Shown here piece by piece: positions 19,261-29,060 of a DNA stretch of 64,000 bases. Where the stretch lies: positions 5,576,887-5,640,886 of the forward strand of contig NZ_CP100416.1 in assembly GCF_026017845.1 (NCBI RefSeq), written 5' to 3'. Every line of letters starts with the position of its first letter. Position 1 is the stretch's first letter. Under the pieces are notes generated by a model, which saw only the letters and a list, made by a program, of their open reading frames with translations, made no database searches and was not told where the DNA came from. The position numbers and the translations under genes were made by a program. This DNA comes from Amycolatopsis mediterranei. Lineage in GTDB: Bacteria; Actinomycetota; Actinomycetes; Mycobacteriales; Pseudonocardiaceae.

Positions 19261-20465
19261 GCGTGCTCGTCATCAACAGCCACCCCTACGGCGAACTGTT
19301 CTTCCAGGGTGCGTGCCGGGTGCCGGTGGCGCCGGCCGAGCGGCAGCTCGTGTCCACGGAGTACAACGGCGCGCTCGGCGGCCACGACCCGGCCGACTTC
19401 CCGCACGTGGCCGCCTGCACGGACATCTACGACGAGGAGCACGTGCGCAAGGCGGTCTACGAACTGGCCGCCACCACCCGGCCGGACCGGATCGTGACCA
19501 TCAGCGAGCAGCTGATGGTGGTGGCCGCCGAGCTGCGCGAGGAGCTGGGCCTGCCGGGCCAGGACGTGGACTCGGCGCTGCGGTTCCGGGACAAGGTCGT
19601 GATGAAACGCGCGCTGCGCGACGCCGGCTGCCCGGGCGTGCCCCGGTTCGTCGAGGTGGACCGGGATCTCACCGAGCTGCCGTGGGCGACGGAGCGGTAC
19701 GTGGTGAAGTCCCGGATGGGCATGGGGTCCACCACCGTGCGGATCGTGTCCACAGTGGACGAGGTGAACGCGGCCCGCCGGGAGCTGCTCGCGCTGGACC
19801 CCAGCGGGGTCGAGGTCGAGGAGTTCGTCGCCGGCGTGATGTACCACTGCGACGGCGTCGTCGAGAACGGCGAGGCGGTGTTCGGGTCGGTTTCGCGCTA
19901 CCTCACCCAGCCCGGCGACTTCCGCTCGTCGGGCGTCCAGGGCAGCGTCACCCTGCAGGACTGCGAGCTCAGCAGGCGCATCGGCGAGTACCACGCCGAG
20001 GTCGTGCGGCACCTGGGCCTCGGCGAAGGCGTCACGCACCTGGAGGTGTTCCACACCGCCGACGACCGGATCGTCTTCTGCGAGATCGCGGCGCGGCCGG
20101 GTGGCGGGGGCATCGCCTACATCGTCCGGCAGGCGCACGGCGTCGACCTGATCTCGGCGGCGCTGCGTGCGCAGTCGGGGGTGGAGCCGTTGACGCCGGC
20201 GCCGTCGGACGGCCTGGGCCGGGTCTGGGGGCTGGTCGGGTTCTACTCGCGGCCGGACGCGGTCGCGGTGCCCTTCGACGCCGGGTCGCTGCCGCCGGAG
20301 CTGGGCGTGCACCTGTGCTTCGGCAGCAGGCGGGCGGGTCAGGTGGACAACTCCACCGACTTCGTGCACAAGTTCTTCCTGTCCGCGGCCGACGACGCGG
20401 AGTTCGAGCAGCGGTACGCTGCCCTGCGCGAGCTCGTCGCGGAGCGGGGCTGGGAGCCGGCGTGA
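19257..20465 (+). CDS. ATP-grasp carboxylate-amine ligase
   Basis: A 402-residue ATP-grasp enzyme. These activate a carboxylate as acyl phosphate and join it to an amine. A pre-ATP-grasp domain (about 1-105) is followed by RFRDKVVMKRAL near 114, a YVVKSRMGMGS nucleotide-loop region near 145-155, and a metal-binding segment with VFCEIAARPGGGG near 275-285, where E and N/A positions should hold Mg-ATP. It resembles stand-alone amino acid or peptide ligases of dipeptide-antibiotic pathways (BacD/DdaF type) more than primary biotin or purine enzymes. It is the last gene of the coupled operon NRPS - LanB-like - MFS - ligase. Substrates are unknown; joining an amino acid (perhaps Dap or a D-acid) to the peptide fits the context. 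Confidence 0.85.
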   Translation: MSVLVINSHPYGELFFQGACRVPVAPAERQLVSTEYNGALGGHDPADFPHVAACTDIYDEEHVRKAVYELAATTRPDRIVTISEQLMVVAAELREELGLPGQDVDSALRFRDKVVMKRALRDAGCPGVPRFVEVDRDLTELPWATERYVVKSRMGMGSTTVRIVSTVDEVNAARRELLALDPSGVEVEEFVAGVMYHCDGVVENGEAVFGSVSRYLTQPGDFRSSGVQGSVTLQDCELSRRIGEYHAEVVRHLGLGEGVTHLEVFHTADDRIVFCEIAARPGGGGIAYIVRQAHGVDLISAALRAQSGVEPLTPAPSDGLGRVWGLVGFYSRPDAVAVPFDAGSLPPELGVHLCFGSRRAGQVDNSTDFVHKFFLSAADDAEFEQRYAALRELVAERGWEPA

Positions 20466-20473
20466 GGCGAAAA

Positions 20474-20510
20474 CGGTGCCGCCCGCCGGGAGTCCCGGCG
20501 GGCGGCACCG
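20474..20510. terminator. strong bidirectional rho-independent-type hairpin
   Basis: Perfect 17-bp inverted repeat: left arm 20474-20490, 3-base loop AGT, right arm 20494-20510, almost all G/C. It lies in the 58-base gap between the convergent ATP-grasp gene (stop 20465) and the minus-strand NRPS (stop 20524), so it can end both transcripts. No long U-tract follows, which is usual in actinomycetes. Confidence 0.85.
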
Positions 20511-20523
20511 TCGTCGCGGGTGG

Positions 20524-23500
20524 TCAGGCCCGGCACAACCGCGCGAACGCGCGGACCGTGTCCTCGGCCAGGTCGCGGGCGAACGCCGGATCGCAGTCGG
20601 CCTGCTCGTAGAGCACCTGCACCCGGATCGGGTCGGCGTCGATCACGCCGAGGACGATCGGGTAGCCGGTGCGCTCGAACTCCCGCACGGCGGTCAGCGA
20701 CGCCTGCGGGCCCGCGATGACCGGCCGCGGGAAGTTCTCCACCACGAGGATGGTGTCGAACAACTGCTCGCCGGCCGGCACCGCGGTCAGCCGGTGGATG
20801 TCCGTGAGCGCGCTCGCCACGTGTTCCCGCAGCTCGGCGTGGCGCTCTTGCAGGTCGGCCAGCCAGGCGCGGGTGTCCGGCGCCGGAGCCAGGCGGACCC
20901 GGACCGGGAGCGTGGTGATCAGCGGCCCGACCATCCGGCCGACGTCGGCCAGTTCGCCGGGCCGGATCGCCACGGTGGCACCGAACACGACGTCGTCCCG
21001 GCCGGTGCGCTCGGCCAGCACGCTCGCCCACGCGCCCTGCGCCAGGGTCGCCAGCGTCAGGCCGGCCCGGGCGAGGAACCCGCGCACCGACTCGTGCAAC
21101 GCCGGTGACAGGTCCACGTCGACGGTGGCCGAGCTGGTGCCCGGCACCTGCGGCGGCTTGACCGGCAGCGGGGTCGCCTCGGTGAGGTCGCCCAAGGTCT
21201 GCCGCCAGTAGCCGCGCGTCTGCTCGGCGTCCGAGCGCGCGAGCCAGGCCACGAACTGCCCGAACGGCGGCGCGGGGGCCGGGCGGGCGGTGCTGCCCTC
21301 CAGCAGTGCCTGGTAGACCTCCATCACCTCGGAGACCACAGTGGACACGCTCCACCCGTCGACGATGATGTGGTGGTAGCTCAGCACCACGCGCACACTG
21401 TCGCCCTCGGGCCGCAGCGCGACCTCGATCGGCGGCGCCGCCGCGAGGTCGAACCCGCCGGTGCGCACCACGTCGGTCACCCGGATGCCGGCGTCGGCCC
21501 ACACGGCCTGGACCGGCTCCTGCAGCCCGTCCCAGACGATCGTGCTGCGCAGGATCGGGTGCCGGCGGCCGACCTCGCGCCAGGCTTGGGCGAACGCGCC
21601 GAGGTCGATCCGCCCGTCGAGGCGGTAGGTCCGCCGGCCGAGGTACATGTCGTCGTCGGGGTCGAGCAGGCTGTGGAACAGCAGTCCTTCCTGCATCGCG
21701 GTGAGCGGGTGGACGTCCTCGAGCGCCGAGCCGCCCGGGCCGCTCGCCGCCAGGTGGTCCACCTCGCGCTGGGTGAGCCGGGTCAGCGGGAAGTCCGACG
21801 GCGTGTGCCCGCCCGGGTTGGCGACGCAGTACGCGGTCAGCTCCCGCAGGTGGGCGAGGAACGCCTCGGCGAGGGTCCGCACGGTGTCCGCGCGCAGCCG
21901 GGTGGCCGGGTAGATCCACTCGACGTGCAGGACGCCGTCGCGGACGCCGGCCTCGATCTCGATCGGCCGGGGCCGCGGGTAGGCCGCGCTCTTCTCGGCA
22001 CCCAGCGGCGTCGCCGCCACGGTGAACGGGCCGGCATCGGGGATCGAGCGATCCACCCGGCCGTGGTAGTTGACCACGACCGGCGAGACCGGGCCGGTGC
22101 TGCCCACGGCGGGCAGGCCGCGCAGCACCTCCTTGACGTGGTGCAGTTCGGGCTCGTCGAACCGCACGGGCAGCACCTGGGTGAACCAGCCGACGGTGCG
22201 GGAGAGGTCGAGGTCCTCGGCGGCGCCGTCGCGGCCGTGGCGTTCGACGTCGAGCACCGCCGGGCCGCCGGACCACTGCGCCAGCGTCTTCGCCGCGGCG
22301 GTGACGACGAGGTCCTCGGCCCGGACGCGGTGCACCCGCGGCACGTCCCGCAGCAGCCGCTCGGTGTCCTCTTCGGACAGCCGCACGTGCACCGACGCCG
22401 CCGTGGCGACGGTGTCGGGCCCGTGGTCGTGGTCCACCGGCAACGCCGGGACCGCCCCGGGCCCGGCGGCGGCCACGTCGAGGGTGTCCAGTGCGGCGAT
22501 CCAGTCCTGGTAGGACGACGTCGGTGCGGCGAACGGCGTGCCTTCGTAGGCCGCGGCCAGGTCTTCGATCAGCGAACGCCACGACAAGGTGTCCACGACG
22601 AGGTGGTGCACCGCGAGCAGCAGCCGGTCCGGCCCGTCGCCGGTGCGGAACAGCCCGGCCCGCACCACCGGTCCGGCGACGATGTCCAATGAGGACTGGA
22701 CCGCGTCGGCCGCGGCGGTGAGCGCGCCGGCGTCCGCGCTCGCGAAGTCCCGGCACCACAGCAGGTCCGCGTCCTCGCGGTCCACCACCCGCTGCCGGAG
22801 CGCCCCGAGGTCGAACCGGGTGCGCAACGCCGGGCTGTGCGCCACCAGGGCCCGCAGCGCGGCCGCCATCCGGCCGGGGTCGGCGTCGTCGAGGGTGAGC
22901 ACGACCGACTGGTTGTAGTGGTGGTGGTCCGGCAGGTCCCGCTCGGCGAACGCCCGCTGGATCGGCGCGAGCGGGAACCACTCGCCGGTCTTCGCCGCGG
23001 CCCGGTGCGGGGTCGCGGTGGTGATCGGGGTGGCCTGCGGGGCCAGCTGCGCGACGGTCGGGTACCGGAAGATCAGCTTCGGGCTGATCCGCAGGCCCGC
23101 CTGCCTGGCCCCCGCGACGACCTGCAGCGTCATGATGGAGTCGCCGCCGAGCTCGAAGAAGTTGTCGTGCACGCCGACGCGCTCCACCCGCAGCACGTGC
23201 GCCCAGCATTCGGCGAGCATCCGCTCGGTGTCGCCGCGCGGGGCCGCGTACTCCCGTTGCACCGCGCGGTCGATCGCTTCCGGCACCGGCAGCGCCGTGC
23301 GGTCGACCTTGCCGTTGGCGGTCAGCGGCAGCTCGTCGAGCACCAGGTAGGTGGCCGGCACCAGGTACGGCGGGAGCCGGTCACCGAGCCAGGACCGCAG
23401 CTCGGCCGGGGCCGGGGCGTGGGCGGCGGCCACGACGTAGGCGATCAGGCGCTGCCGGCCGGTGTCGTCGGCCGGCGCGGTCACCACCACCCCGCGCAGG

Positions 23501-26500
23501 TCCGGGTGCCCGGACAGGGCGCGCTCGATCTCGCCGAGTTCGACCCGGTAGCCGCGGATCTTGACCTGCCCGTCGCGCCGGCCGAGGAACAGGAGGTCCC
23601 CGCCCGGCAGCCGGACCGCGCGGTCGCCGGTGCGGTACATCCGGGCGCCGGGCACCGGCCGGAAGGGGTCGGGCACGAACTTCCCGGCGGTCAGGCCCGG
23701 CCGGTCGAGGTAACCGCGGGCGTTGCCGACGCCACCGACGCAGATTTCGCCGGGCACCCCGACCGGCACCGGCCGCAGCCGCTCGTCGAGCAGGTAGGTG
23801 CTCTGGTTCCGGTGCGGGCGGCCGATGGGCACGAGCGTGGTCCCGGCGGGCTCGGCTCCGGTGCGGAACGACGAGCAGCCGACCGACACCTCGGTGGGGC
23901 CGTAGTGGTTGACGATCGCCGTGTCCGGCGCGAGGCGGTGCCAGCGTGCCCGCACCCGGTCGGGGAACGCTTCGCCACCGACCAGCAGCACCCGCGCGAG
24001 GCGGGCCGCGCGTTCCGGGGACAGGTGTTCGGCGAGCAGCTCCAGCAATCCGGGCGTGAGCTTGACGAAGCTGTACGGCGCGCCCTCGGCGAGCTGGTCC
24101 GCGAGTTCGCCGGCGTCGAGCCCGTCGGGCAGCAGCCGCACCGGCTGCCCGGCGAGCAGCGGCGCGTACAGCGACGGCACGATGAGGTCGAAGCCGTAGG
24201 AGGAGAAGACCGGCGCGCCGCCGCGCGCGTCTTCCGGCAGCTGCGCGAGGCACCACCGCAGGTGGTTGACCACCCCGCGGTGGGTGACCGCGACGCCCTT
24301 GGGCTTGCCCGTCGACCCGGACGTGTAGATCACGTACGCCAGGTTGTCCGGAGTGGACAGTGGCACCGGATCGCGGTCGTCGGTGCCGCTGCCGGGGGCG
24401 ATCAGCTCGGCGCCGGACCCGGCGACCAGCTCGCGCAGGTCGTCGTCGACGATCAGGTAGCGCAGGCCGGCGTCGGCGATGATGGTGGCGAGCCGCTCGG
24501 CGGGGTTGTCCGGGGCGAGCGGCAGGTACGCTCCGCCGGCCTTGAGCACGGCCAGCAACGACACCAGCAGCTCCGGCGTGCGGTGTGCGCAGACGCCGAT
24601 CAGCGTCTCGGGACCGGCCCCGCGCTCGCGCAGGTGGTGGGCCAGCCGGTTGGCGCGGGTGTTCAGCTCGGCGAAGGTCAGCTCGTGGTCGCGCCCGCGG
24701 ACCGCGACGGCGCCGGGCACCCGGTGCGCCGTGGCCTCGACGAGCCCGTGGATCGTGGCCCCGGCGACGGGTTCGGGTACCTGCGCCCCGAAGACCGGCC
24801 AGGAAGCGGACTCCTCGGCGGTGATCAGCTCGACGTCGCCGAGCCGGCGGCCCGGATCGGCGGCGAACGCGGCCAGTGCCGCGTCGAGGTGCCCGGCGAT
24901 GCGCCGCACCGCGGCCTCGTCGAAGCGGGACCGCTGGTAGCGCAGCAGCAGCTCGATTCGCTCGCCGTGCTCCTCGACCAGCAGCACCAGCGGGTAGCCG
25001 GTCTTGGTGACGGTGTCGTGCGAGCTGATCGACAGCCCGGTCGCCGGGTCGTGCGCCTGCGGGGCGGGCTGGTTCTGCCCGATCACGATCGTGTCGAACA
25101 GCGCCTGGCCGGCGGGCACGCCGCTCCAGGCCCGGATGTCGGGCAGCGAGCAGTGCTGGTAGTCCTGCAGCTGAAGCAGGTTCCACTGCACCTCGCGCAG
25201 CCACTGCGCCAGCTCTGCGCCGGGCGGCACCGGCAGCCGCACCGGCAGCGTGGTGATGAACAGGCCGACGGTGGTGTCGACCTCGGCCAGTTCCGGCGGG
25301 CGGCCGGAGAACGTCGAGCCGAACACGACGTCCTGCCGCTCGCCGTAGCGTGCCAGCAGCAGTCCCCACAGGCCGTGCACCACCGAGTTCAGGGTCAGGC
25401 CCTCGGCGCGGGCCCGGTCACGCAGGGCGAGGGCCCGCGCCCCGGCGAGGCGCACCGGAATCTCGCCGACGCCGCCGGGCGCGTCGTCGTGCCCGGCGTT
25501 CCCGGGCAGCGGTGACGGACCCGCAGACCCGCGCAACCGGTCGCGCCAGAAACTCGCGGCCCGCTCCCGGTCCTGCCGGTCGATCCAGTCGACGTAGCGG
25601 CGGAACGCCGGCCCCGCGGTGACTTCCGCGGGCTCGCCCAGGGCGTGCTCGCGGTAGCGCTGCACCAGTTCCCGCACGACCAGCGCCATGCTCCAGCCGT
25701 CGAGGACGAGGTGGTGGTGGCTGAGCACGACCGCCCAGTCCCGCTCGCCGAGGCACACTGCGGTCAGCCGCAGCGGTGGCGCCGCGGCCGGGTCGAAGCC
25801 CACCTGCCGGTCCTCGGCGACCACGCGGTCGAGGTCGGCCGCCTCGACCACCGTGACCGACGTGCGCACGGCGTGCTCGACGACCTGCACCGGCCGGTCG
25901 AGCCCGGCCCAGGCGACCCGCGAGCGCAGCGCCGGGTGGCGGCCCGCCACGTCCCGCCAGGCGGCGGCGAACACGCCGGGGTCGAACGGGCCGCTCACCC
26001 GCAGCACGGACTGCTGGAAGTAGTCGGTGGCGTCGTCGTTGTACTGGCTGTGGAACAGCATCCCCGCCTGCAGCGGGGTGAGCGGGTAGACGTCGGCCAC
26101 GTCGTCGAGGGCCGCGATGGCGGCCACGGCGCCGGCGTCGCGACCGGGCGCGGCCACGGCCGCACCGGAGTCGTCCGGCGCGGTCACCGCTTCGGCGAGT
26201 CCGGCGACCGCGCGGATCGTGCGGTGGCGCAGGATGTGCTCGGCGGTGATCCGCAGGCCGGCGGCGCGCGCCCGGGCGACCAGGGTGAGGGCGACGATGG
26301 AGTCGCCGCCGAGGTCGAGGAAGTCGTCGTCGGGTCCGGCGCCGGCCAGCACGCCGCGCCAGATCTCGACCAGGGTGCGTTCGACGTCCGTGCTCGCCGC
26401 GGTGTCCGGTGCGGCGACCCGGTCGTCGGGCGCGGGCAGCTGCTTGCGGTCGATTTTCCCGTTGAGGCTCAACGGGATCTCCTCGATCGTCAGGCAGCGC

Positions 26501-27945
26501 GCGGGGATCATGTGCGCGGGCAGCGTCCGGCTCAGGAACTCGCGCAGCTCGGCCGGGCGGGGGCACTCGCGGTCGCCGGCGAGCACGAGGTAGCCGAGCA
26601 GCTGCTGGTGCCCGGCCGGGGTCGTGTGTGCGACCACGACGGCGTCGTGCACGGCGGGGTGGGTGCGCAGCGCGACGCCGATCTCGTCGAGCTCGATCCG
26701 GAACCCGTTGATCTTGACCTGGTGGTCGGTGCGGCCGAGGTACTCGATTTCGCCGTCCGGGCGCCGCGTCGCGATGTCGCCGGTGCGGTAGAGCCGCCCA
26801 CCCGAGCCGAACGGGTCGGGTACGAAGCGCTGCGCGGTCAGGCCCGGGCGCCGGTGGTAGCCGCGGGCGAGCTGGATGCCGCCGAGGTAGAGCTCGCCCG
26901 CTTCGCCGTCGGCGGCCACCGAGAAGTCGTCGGTGAGCACGTGCAGCCCGGTGTTGGCGACCGGGCGGCCGATCGGCACGGTGGTGGTGTCGGCCACCGG
27001 GTCGCACCGGTGGTAGGACACGTCGACCGACGCTTCGGTGGGGCCGTAGAGGTTTTCGAGGGTGCCGGGCAGCAGTTCCATCGCTCGCTGCGCGACGTCG
27101 GAGGGCAGTGCCTCCCCGCTGCACACGACGTGGCGCAGGCTGGTGATGCCGCGGACCGCGGGTTCCTGCAGGAACTGCGCGAGCATCGACGGCACGAAGT
27201 GCACGACGGTGATCTCGTGCTCGCGGATGGTGGCGGCGAGGTACGCGGCGTCGCGGTGCCCGCCGGGCTCGGCCATGACGAGCCGGGCGCCGGTCATCAG
27301 GGCCCAGAAGAGCTCCCACACCGACACGTCGAAGCTGAACGGCGTCTTCTGCAGCACCGCGTCGCCGGGGCCGATCGGGTACTCCCGCTGCATCCACAGC
27401 AGCCGGTTGACCACCCCGGCGTGGGCGAGGCAGGCGCCCTTCGGCCGCCCGGTCGAGCCCGAGGTGTAGATGACGTAGGCGAGGTTGTCCGGCTTCGCGG
27501 CCGGCGCCTCGTCGTCGGCGGCCGGGAGCGGGGTGTCGATGTCGACGGTCGCGGCGCAGCCGAGGGCACGGGCCGCGGCCGCGGTCGGCTCGTGCACGAG
27601 CAGCAGCTCGGCTCGGGCGTCGCCGAGCATGTAGGAGAGCCGGTCCGCCGGGTACTCCGGGTCCAGCGGGAGGTAGGCACCGCCGGCGCGCAGGATCGCC
27701 AGTACGCCGACGATCATGGCTGCGCCGCGCACCGCGCAGATGCCCACGACGGTCTCCGGCCCGACGCCGAGCGTCCGCAGGTGCGCGGCCAGGGCCCGCA
27801 CGCGCCCGGCCAGCTCGGCGTAGGTCAGCGGGCCGTCCGCGGTCACCACGGCGACGGCCTCCGGGGTGCGGGCCGTCTGCTCGTCGATCAGGCCGGTCAG
27901 CGTGGACCGGAGGGAAACTTCCAGGAGAGCCGGATCCGTGCTCAC
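20524..27945 (-). CDS. NRPS, A-T-C-A-T-E-C (initiation and second module)
   Basis: A 2473-residue NRPS. The GTG at 27945 is chosen because it overlaps the SARP stop (GTGA). A1 near 20-520 ([10 protein letters not shown] about 163); T1 Ser about 546; C1 HHHLVLDGWS about 743; A2 TSGSTGKPKG about 1205; T2 Ser in GGDSI about 1603; E domain with HHLVVDTLSW about 1781, ERHGRD and RTVGWFT; C2 with HHIIVDGWS about 2193, then the end. By-eye pockets: A1 D-V-W-H-V-S-L-V-D, close to the serine code; A2 D-L-P-K-L-G-H-V-G, close to the aspartate code with its Lys at 278. With glutamate mutase in the cluster, A2 likely takes 3-methylaspartate, then epimerised. No starter C domain, so no lipid cap. The last C has no own A-T and should work with the free A-T protein. 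Confidence 0.95.
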   Translation of the reverse strand: MSTDPALLEVSLRSTLTGLIDEQTARTPEAVAVVTADGPLTYAELAGRVRALAAHLRTLGVGPETVVGICAVRGAAMIVGVLAILRAGGAYLPLDPEYPADRLSYMLGDARAELLLVHEPTAAAARALGCAATVDIDTPLPAADDEAPAAKPDNLAYVIYTSGSTGRPKGACLAHAGVVNRLLWMQREYPIGPGDAVLQKTPFSFDVSVWELFWALMTGARLVMAEPGGHRDAAYLAATIREHEITVVHFVPSMLAQFLQEPAVRGITSLRHVVCSGEALPSDVAQRAMELLPGTLENLYGPTEASVDVSYHRCDPVADTTTVPIGRPVANTGLHVLTDDFSVAADGEAGELYLGGIQLARGYHRRPGLTAQRFVPDPFGSGGRLYRTGDIATRRPDGEIEYLGRTDHQVKINGFRIELDEIGVALRTHPAVHDAVVVAHTTPAGHQQLLGYLVLAGDRECPRPAELREFLSRTLPAHMIPARCLTIEEIPLSLNGKIDRKQLPAPDDRVAAPDTAASTDVERTLVEIWRGVLAGAGPDDDFLDLGGDSIVALTLVARARAAGLRITAEHILRHRTIRAVAGLAEAVTAPDDSGAAVAAPGRDAGAVAAIAALDDVADVYPLTPLQAGMLFHSQYNDDATDYFQQSVLRVSGPFDPGVFAAAWRDVAGRHPALRSRVAWAGLDRPVQVVEHAVRTSVTVVEAADLDRVVAEDRQVGFDPAAAPPLRLTAVCLGERDWAVVLSHHHLVLDGWSMALVVRELVQRYREHALGEPAEVTAGPAFRRYVDWIDRQDRERAASFWRDRLRGSAGPSPLPGNAGHDDAPGGVGEIPVRLAGARALALRDRARAEGLTLNSVVHGLWGLLLARYGERQDVVFGSTFSGRPPELAEVDTTVGLFITTLPVRLPVPPGAELAQWLREVQWNLLQLQDYQHCSLPDIRAWSGVPAGQALFDTIVIGQNQPAPQAHDPATGLSISSHDTVTKTGYPLVLLVEEHGERIELLLRYQRSRFDEAAVRRIAGHLDAALAAFAADPGRRLGDVELITAEESASWPVFGAQVPEPVAGATIHGLVEATAHRVPGAVAVRGRDHELTFAELNTRANRLAHHLRERGAGPETLIGVCAHRTPELLVSLLAVLKAGGAYLPLAPDNPAERLATIIADAGLRYLIVDDDLRELVAGSGAELIAPGSGTDDRDPVPLSTPDNLAYVIYTSGSTGKPKGVAVTHRGVVNHLRWCLAQLPEDARGGAPVFSSYGFDLIVPSLYAPLLAGQPVRLLPDGLDAGELADQLAEGAPYSFVKLTPGLLELLAEHLSPERAARLARVLLVGGEAFPDRVRARWHRLAPDTAIVNHYGPTEVSVGCSSFRTGAEPAGTTLVPIGRPHRNQSTYLLDERLRPVPVGVPGEICVGGVGNARGYLDRPGLTAGKFVPDPFRPVPGARMYRTGDRAVRLPGGDLLFLGRRDGQVKIRGYRVELGEIERALSGHPDLRGVVVTAPADDTGRQRLIAYVVAAAHAPAPAELRSWLGDRLPPYLVPATYLVLDELPLTANGKVDRTALPVPEAIDRAVQREYAAPRGDTERMLAECWAHVLRVERVGVHDNFFELGGDSIMTLQVVAGARQAGLRISPKLIFRYPTVAQLAPQATPITTATPHRAAAKTGEWFPLAPIQRAFAERDLPDHHHYNQSVVLTLDDADPGRMAAALRALVAHSPALRTRFDLGALRQRVVDREDADLLWCRDFASADAGALTAAADAVQSSLDIVAGPVVRAGLFRTGDGPDRLLLAVHHLVVDTLSWRSLIEDLAAAYEGTPFAAPTSSYQDWIAALDTLDVAAAGPGAVPALPVDHDHGPDTVATAASVHVRLSEEDTERLLRDVPRVHRVRAEDLVVTAAAKTLAQWSGGPAVLDVERHGRDGAAEDLDLSRTVGWFTQVLPVRFDEPELHHVKEVLRGLPAVGSTGPVSPVVVNYHGRVDRSIPDAGPFTVAATPLGAEKSAAYPRPRPIEIEAGVRDGVLHVEWIYPATRLRADTVRTLAEAFLAHLRELTAYCVANPGGHTPSDFPLTRLTQREVDHLAASGPGGSALEDVHPLTAMQEGLLFHSLLDPDDDMYLGRRTYRLDGRIDLGAFAQAWREVGRRHPILRSTIVWDGLQEPVQAVWADAGIRVTDVVRTGGFDLAAAPPIEVALRPEGDSVRVVLSYHHIIVDGWSVSTVVSEVMEVYQALLEGSTARPAPAPPFGQFVAWLARSDAEQTRGYWRQTLGDLTEATPLPVKPPQVPGTSSATVDVDLSPALHESVRGFLARAGLTLATLAQGAWASVLAERTGRDDVVFGATVAIRPGELADVGRMVGPLITTLPVRVRLAPAPDTRAWLADLQERHAELREHVASALTDIHRLTAVPAGEQLFDTILVVENFPRPVIAGPQASLTAVREFERTGYPIVLGVIDADPIRVQVLYEQADCDPAFARDLAEDTVRAFARLCRA

Positions 27946-29060
27946 GTCGCCACCTTCAAGGGGTTGTTTTCCGTCAAAGCCCTGCGTTTCCACGTCCGCA
28001 GCTCGATGTGGGCCTCACCGAGCGCGGTGGTCAGTTCCGCCACCCGGGCGGACAGCTCCGGGTCCCGCCGGGGGCCGGTGTCGGCCAGGCCGGCCCGGCC
28101 GCCGTCGAGGAATTGCCGTTGCCACAGCTCGATGTCCGGTTCGGGCTGGTGGTACTTGCGGGCCGCTTCCGCCACGGTGAGCGCACCCGACAGCAGCCCC
28201 AGCACGAGCAGGGCCTTGTCCTCGCCGGACAACCGCACCGGCCGGCCGGTGACCGGGTCGCGCGCCGGCCCGGACCGCGACGCGGACAGCCGGACCCGGT
28301 GGTGCGCCGGCCGTCGCGGCTTCGGCTCGTCGGCGATGATGTGCTGCTGCAGCTGGCGCAGTTCCTCACCGGGTTCGATGCCGAGCTCGTCGACGAGCAC
28401 CTCGCGCCCGGCGCGGTAGGTGTCCAGGGCTTCGGCCCGGCGGCCGGTGCGGTGCAGCGCCCGCATCAGCAGGCCGCGCAACCGTTCCCGCAGCGGGTGC
28501 AGCGCGACCAGGTCCAGCAGAACCGGGACCAGGCCGTCCGGCTCGCCGACGTCGAGGCGGACCGCGGCCCACTCCTCGATCGCCGTCAGCCGCTGCTCGG
28601 CCATCCGCACGGCCACGGCGTCGAGCACCTGGCTTCCGCCGGGCGGGTTCCCCGTCGCCGGCCACATGCCGACCGCGGCGTGGAAGTCGCGTTCCGCCTG
28701 CTCGGGCTGCCCGGCGTCGAGTGCCCGGCGGGCGGCGGCGACCAGGTTCTCGAAGACCAGCAGGTCGACTTCGGCGGGATCGACTTCGAGCGCGTAGCCC
28801 ACCGGCCCGGTGACGATGGAGGCGGCCACGCCCTCCTGGCCGAACCGCTTGCGCAGCATCGACACGCAGATCTGGATCTGGTCGCGCGCGGTCGGCGGCG
28901 GCGACTCGTCCCAGATGGCCTGGGCCAGCCGCTCGACGGCCACCTCGCGGTTGGCCGCCAGCACCAGCATCACGACCGCCGCCCGTTGCCGGTGCGAGGT
29001 CAGGGACAACGGCCCGCCGGCCCCCTCGACCTTCAGATCCCCCAGGATGCGAAACTTCAT
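27942..29060 (-). CDS. SARP-family regulator with C-terminal transposase-like HTH region
   Basis: A 372-residue Streptomyces antibiotic regulatory protein. An OmpR-type winged helix (about 1-90; FRILGDLKV start, QIQICVSMLRKRF segment) is followed by a bacterial transcriptional activation domain (about 95-255). The remaining 100 residues are not usual for SARPs: after a VTGRPVRLSGEDK link they show a helix-turn-helix with TVAEAARKY, an elected W-x-x-x-F-L-x-G-G turn and a charged helix, like IS3-family OrfA proteins. The ATG at 29060 follows GGGGAG. Its stop overlaps the NRPS start, so regulator and NRPS share a transcript. It is the likely pathway activator, acting at direct repeats near -35 boxes that I did not locate. 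Confidence 0.9.
   Translation of the reverse strand: MKFRILGDLKVEGAGGPLSLTSHRQRAAVVMLVLAANREVAVERLAQAIWDESPPPTARDQIQICVSMLRKRFGQEGVAASIVTGPVGYALEVDPAEVDLLVFENLVAAARRALDAGQPEQAERDFHAAVGMWPATGNPPGGSQVLDAVAVRMAEQRLTAIEEWAAVRLDVGEPDGLVPVLLDLVALHPLRERLRGLLMRALHRTGRRAEALDTYRAGREVLVDELGIEPGEELRQLQQHIIADEPKPRRPAHHRVRLSASRSGPARDPVTGRPVRLSGEDKALLVLGLLSGALTVAEAARKYHQPEPDIELWQRQFLDGGRAGLADTGPRRDPELSARVAELTTALGEAHIELRTWKRRALTENNPLKVAT

Noticed and set aside
20524-27945. A lipopeptide NRPS (friulimicin or amphomycin type)
   Set aside because: There is no starter C domain, acyl-CoA ligase or acyl carrier protein gene, despite the shared methylaspartate and Dap supply genes.
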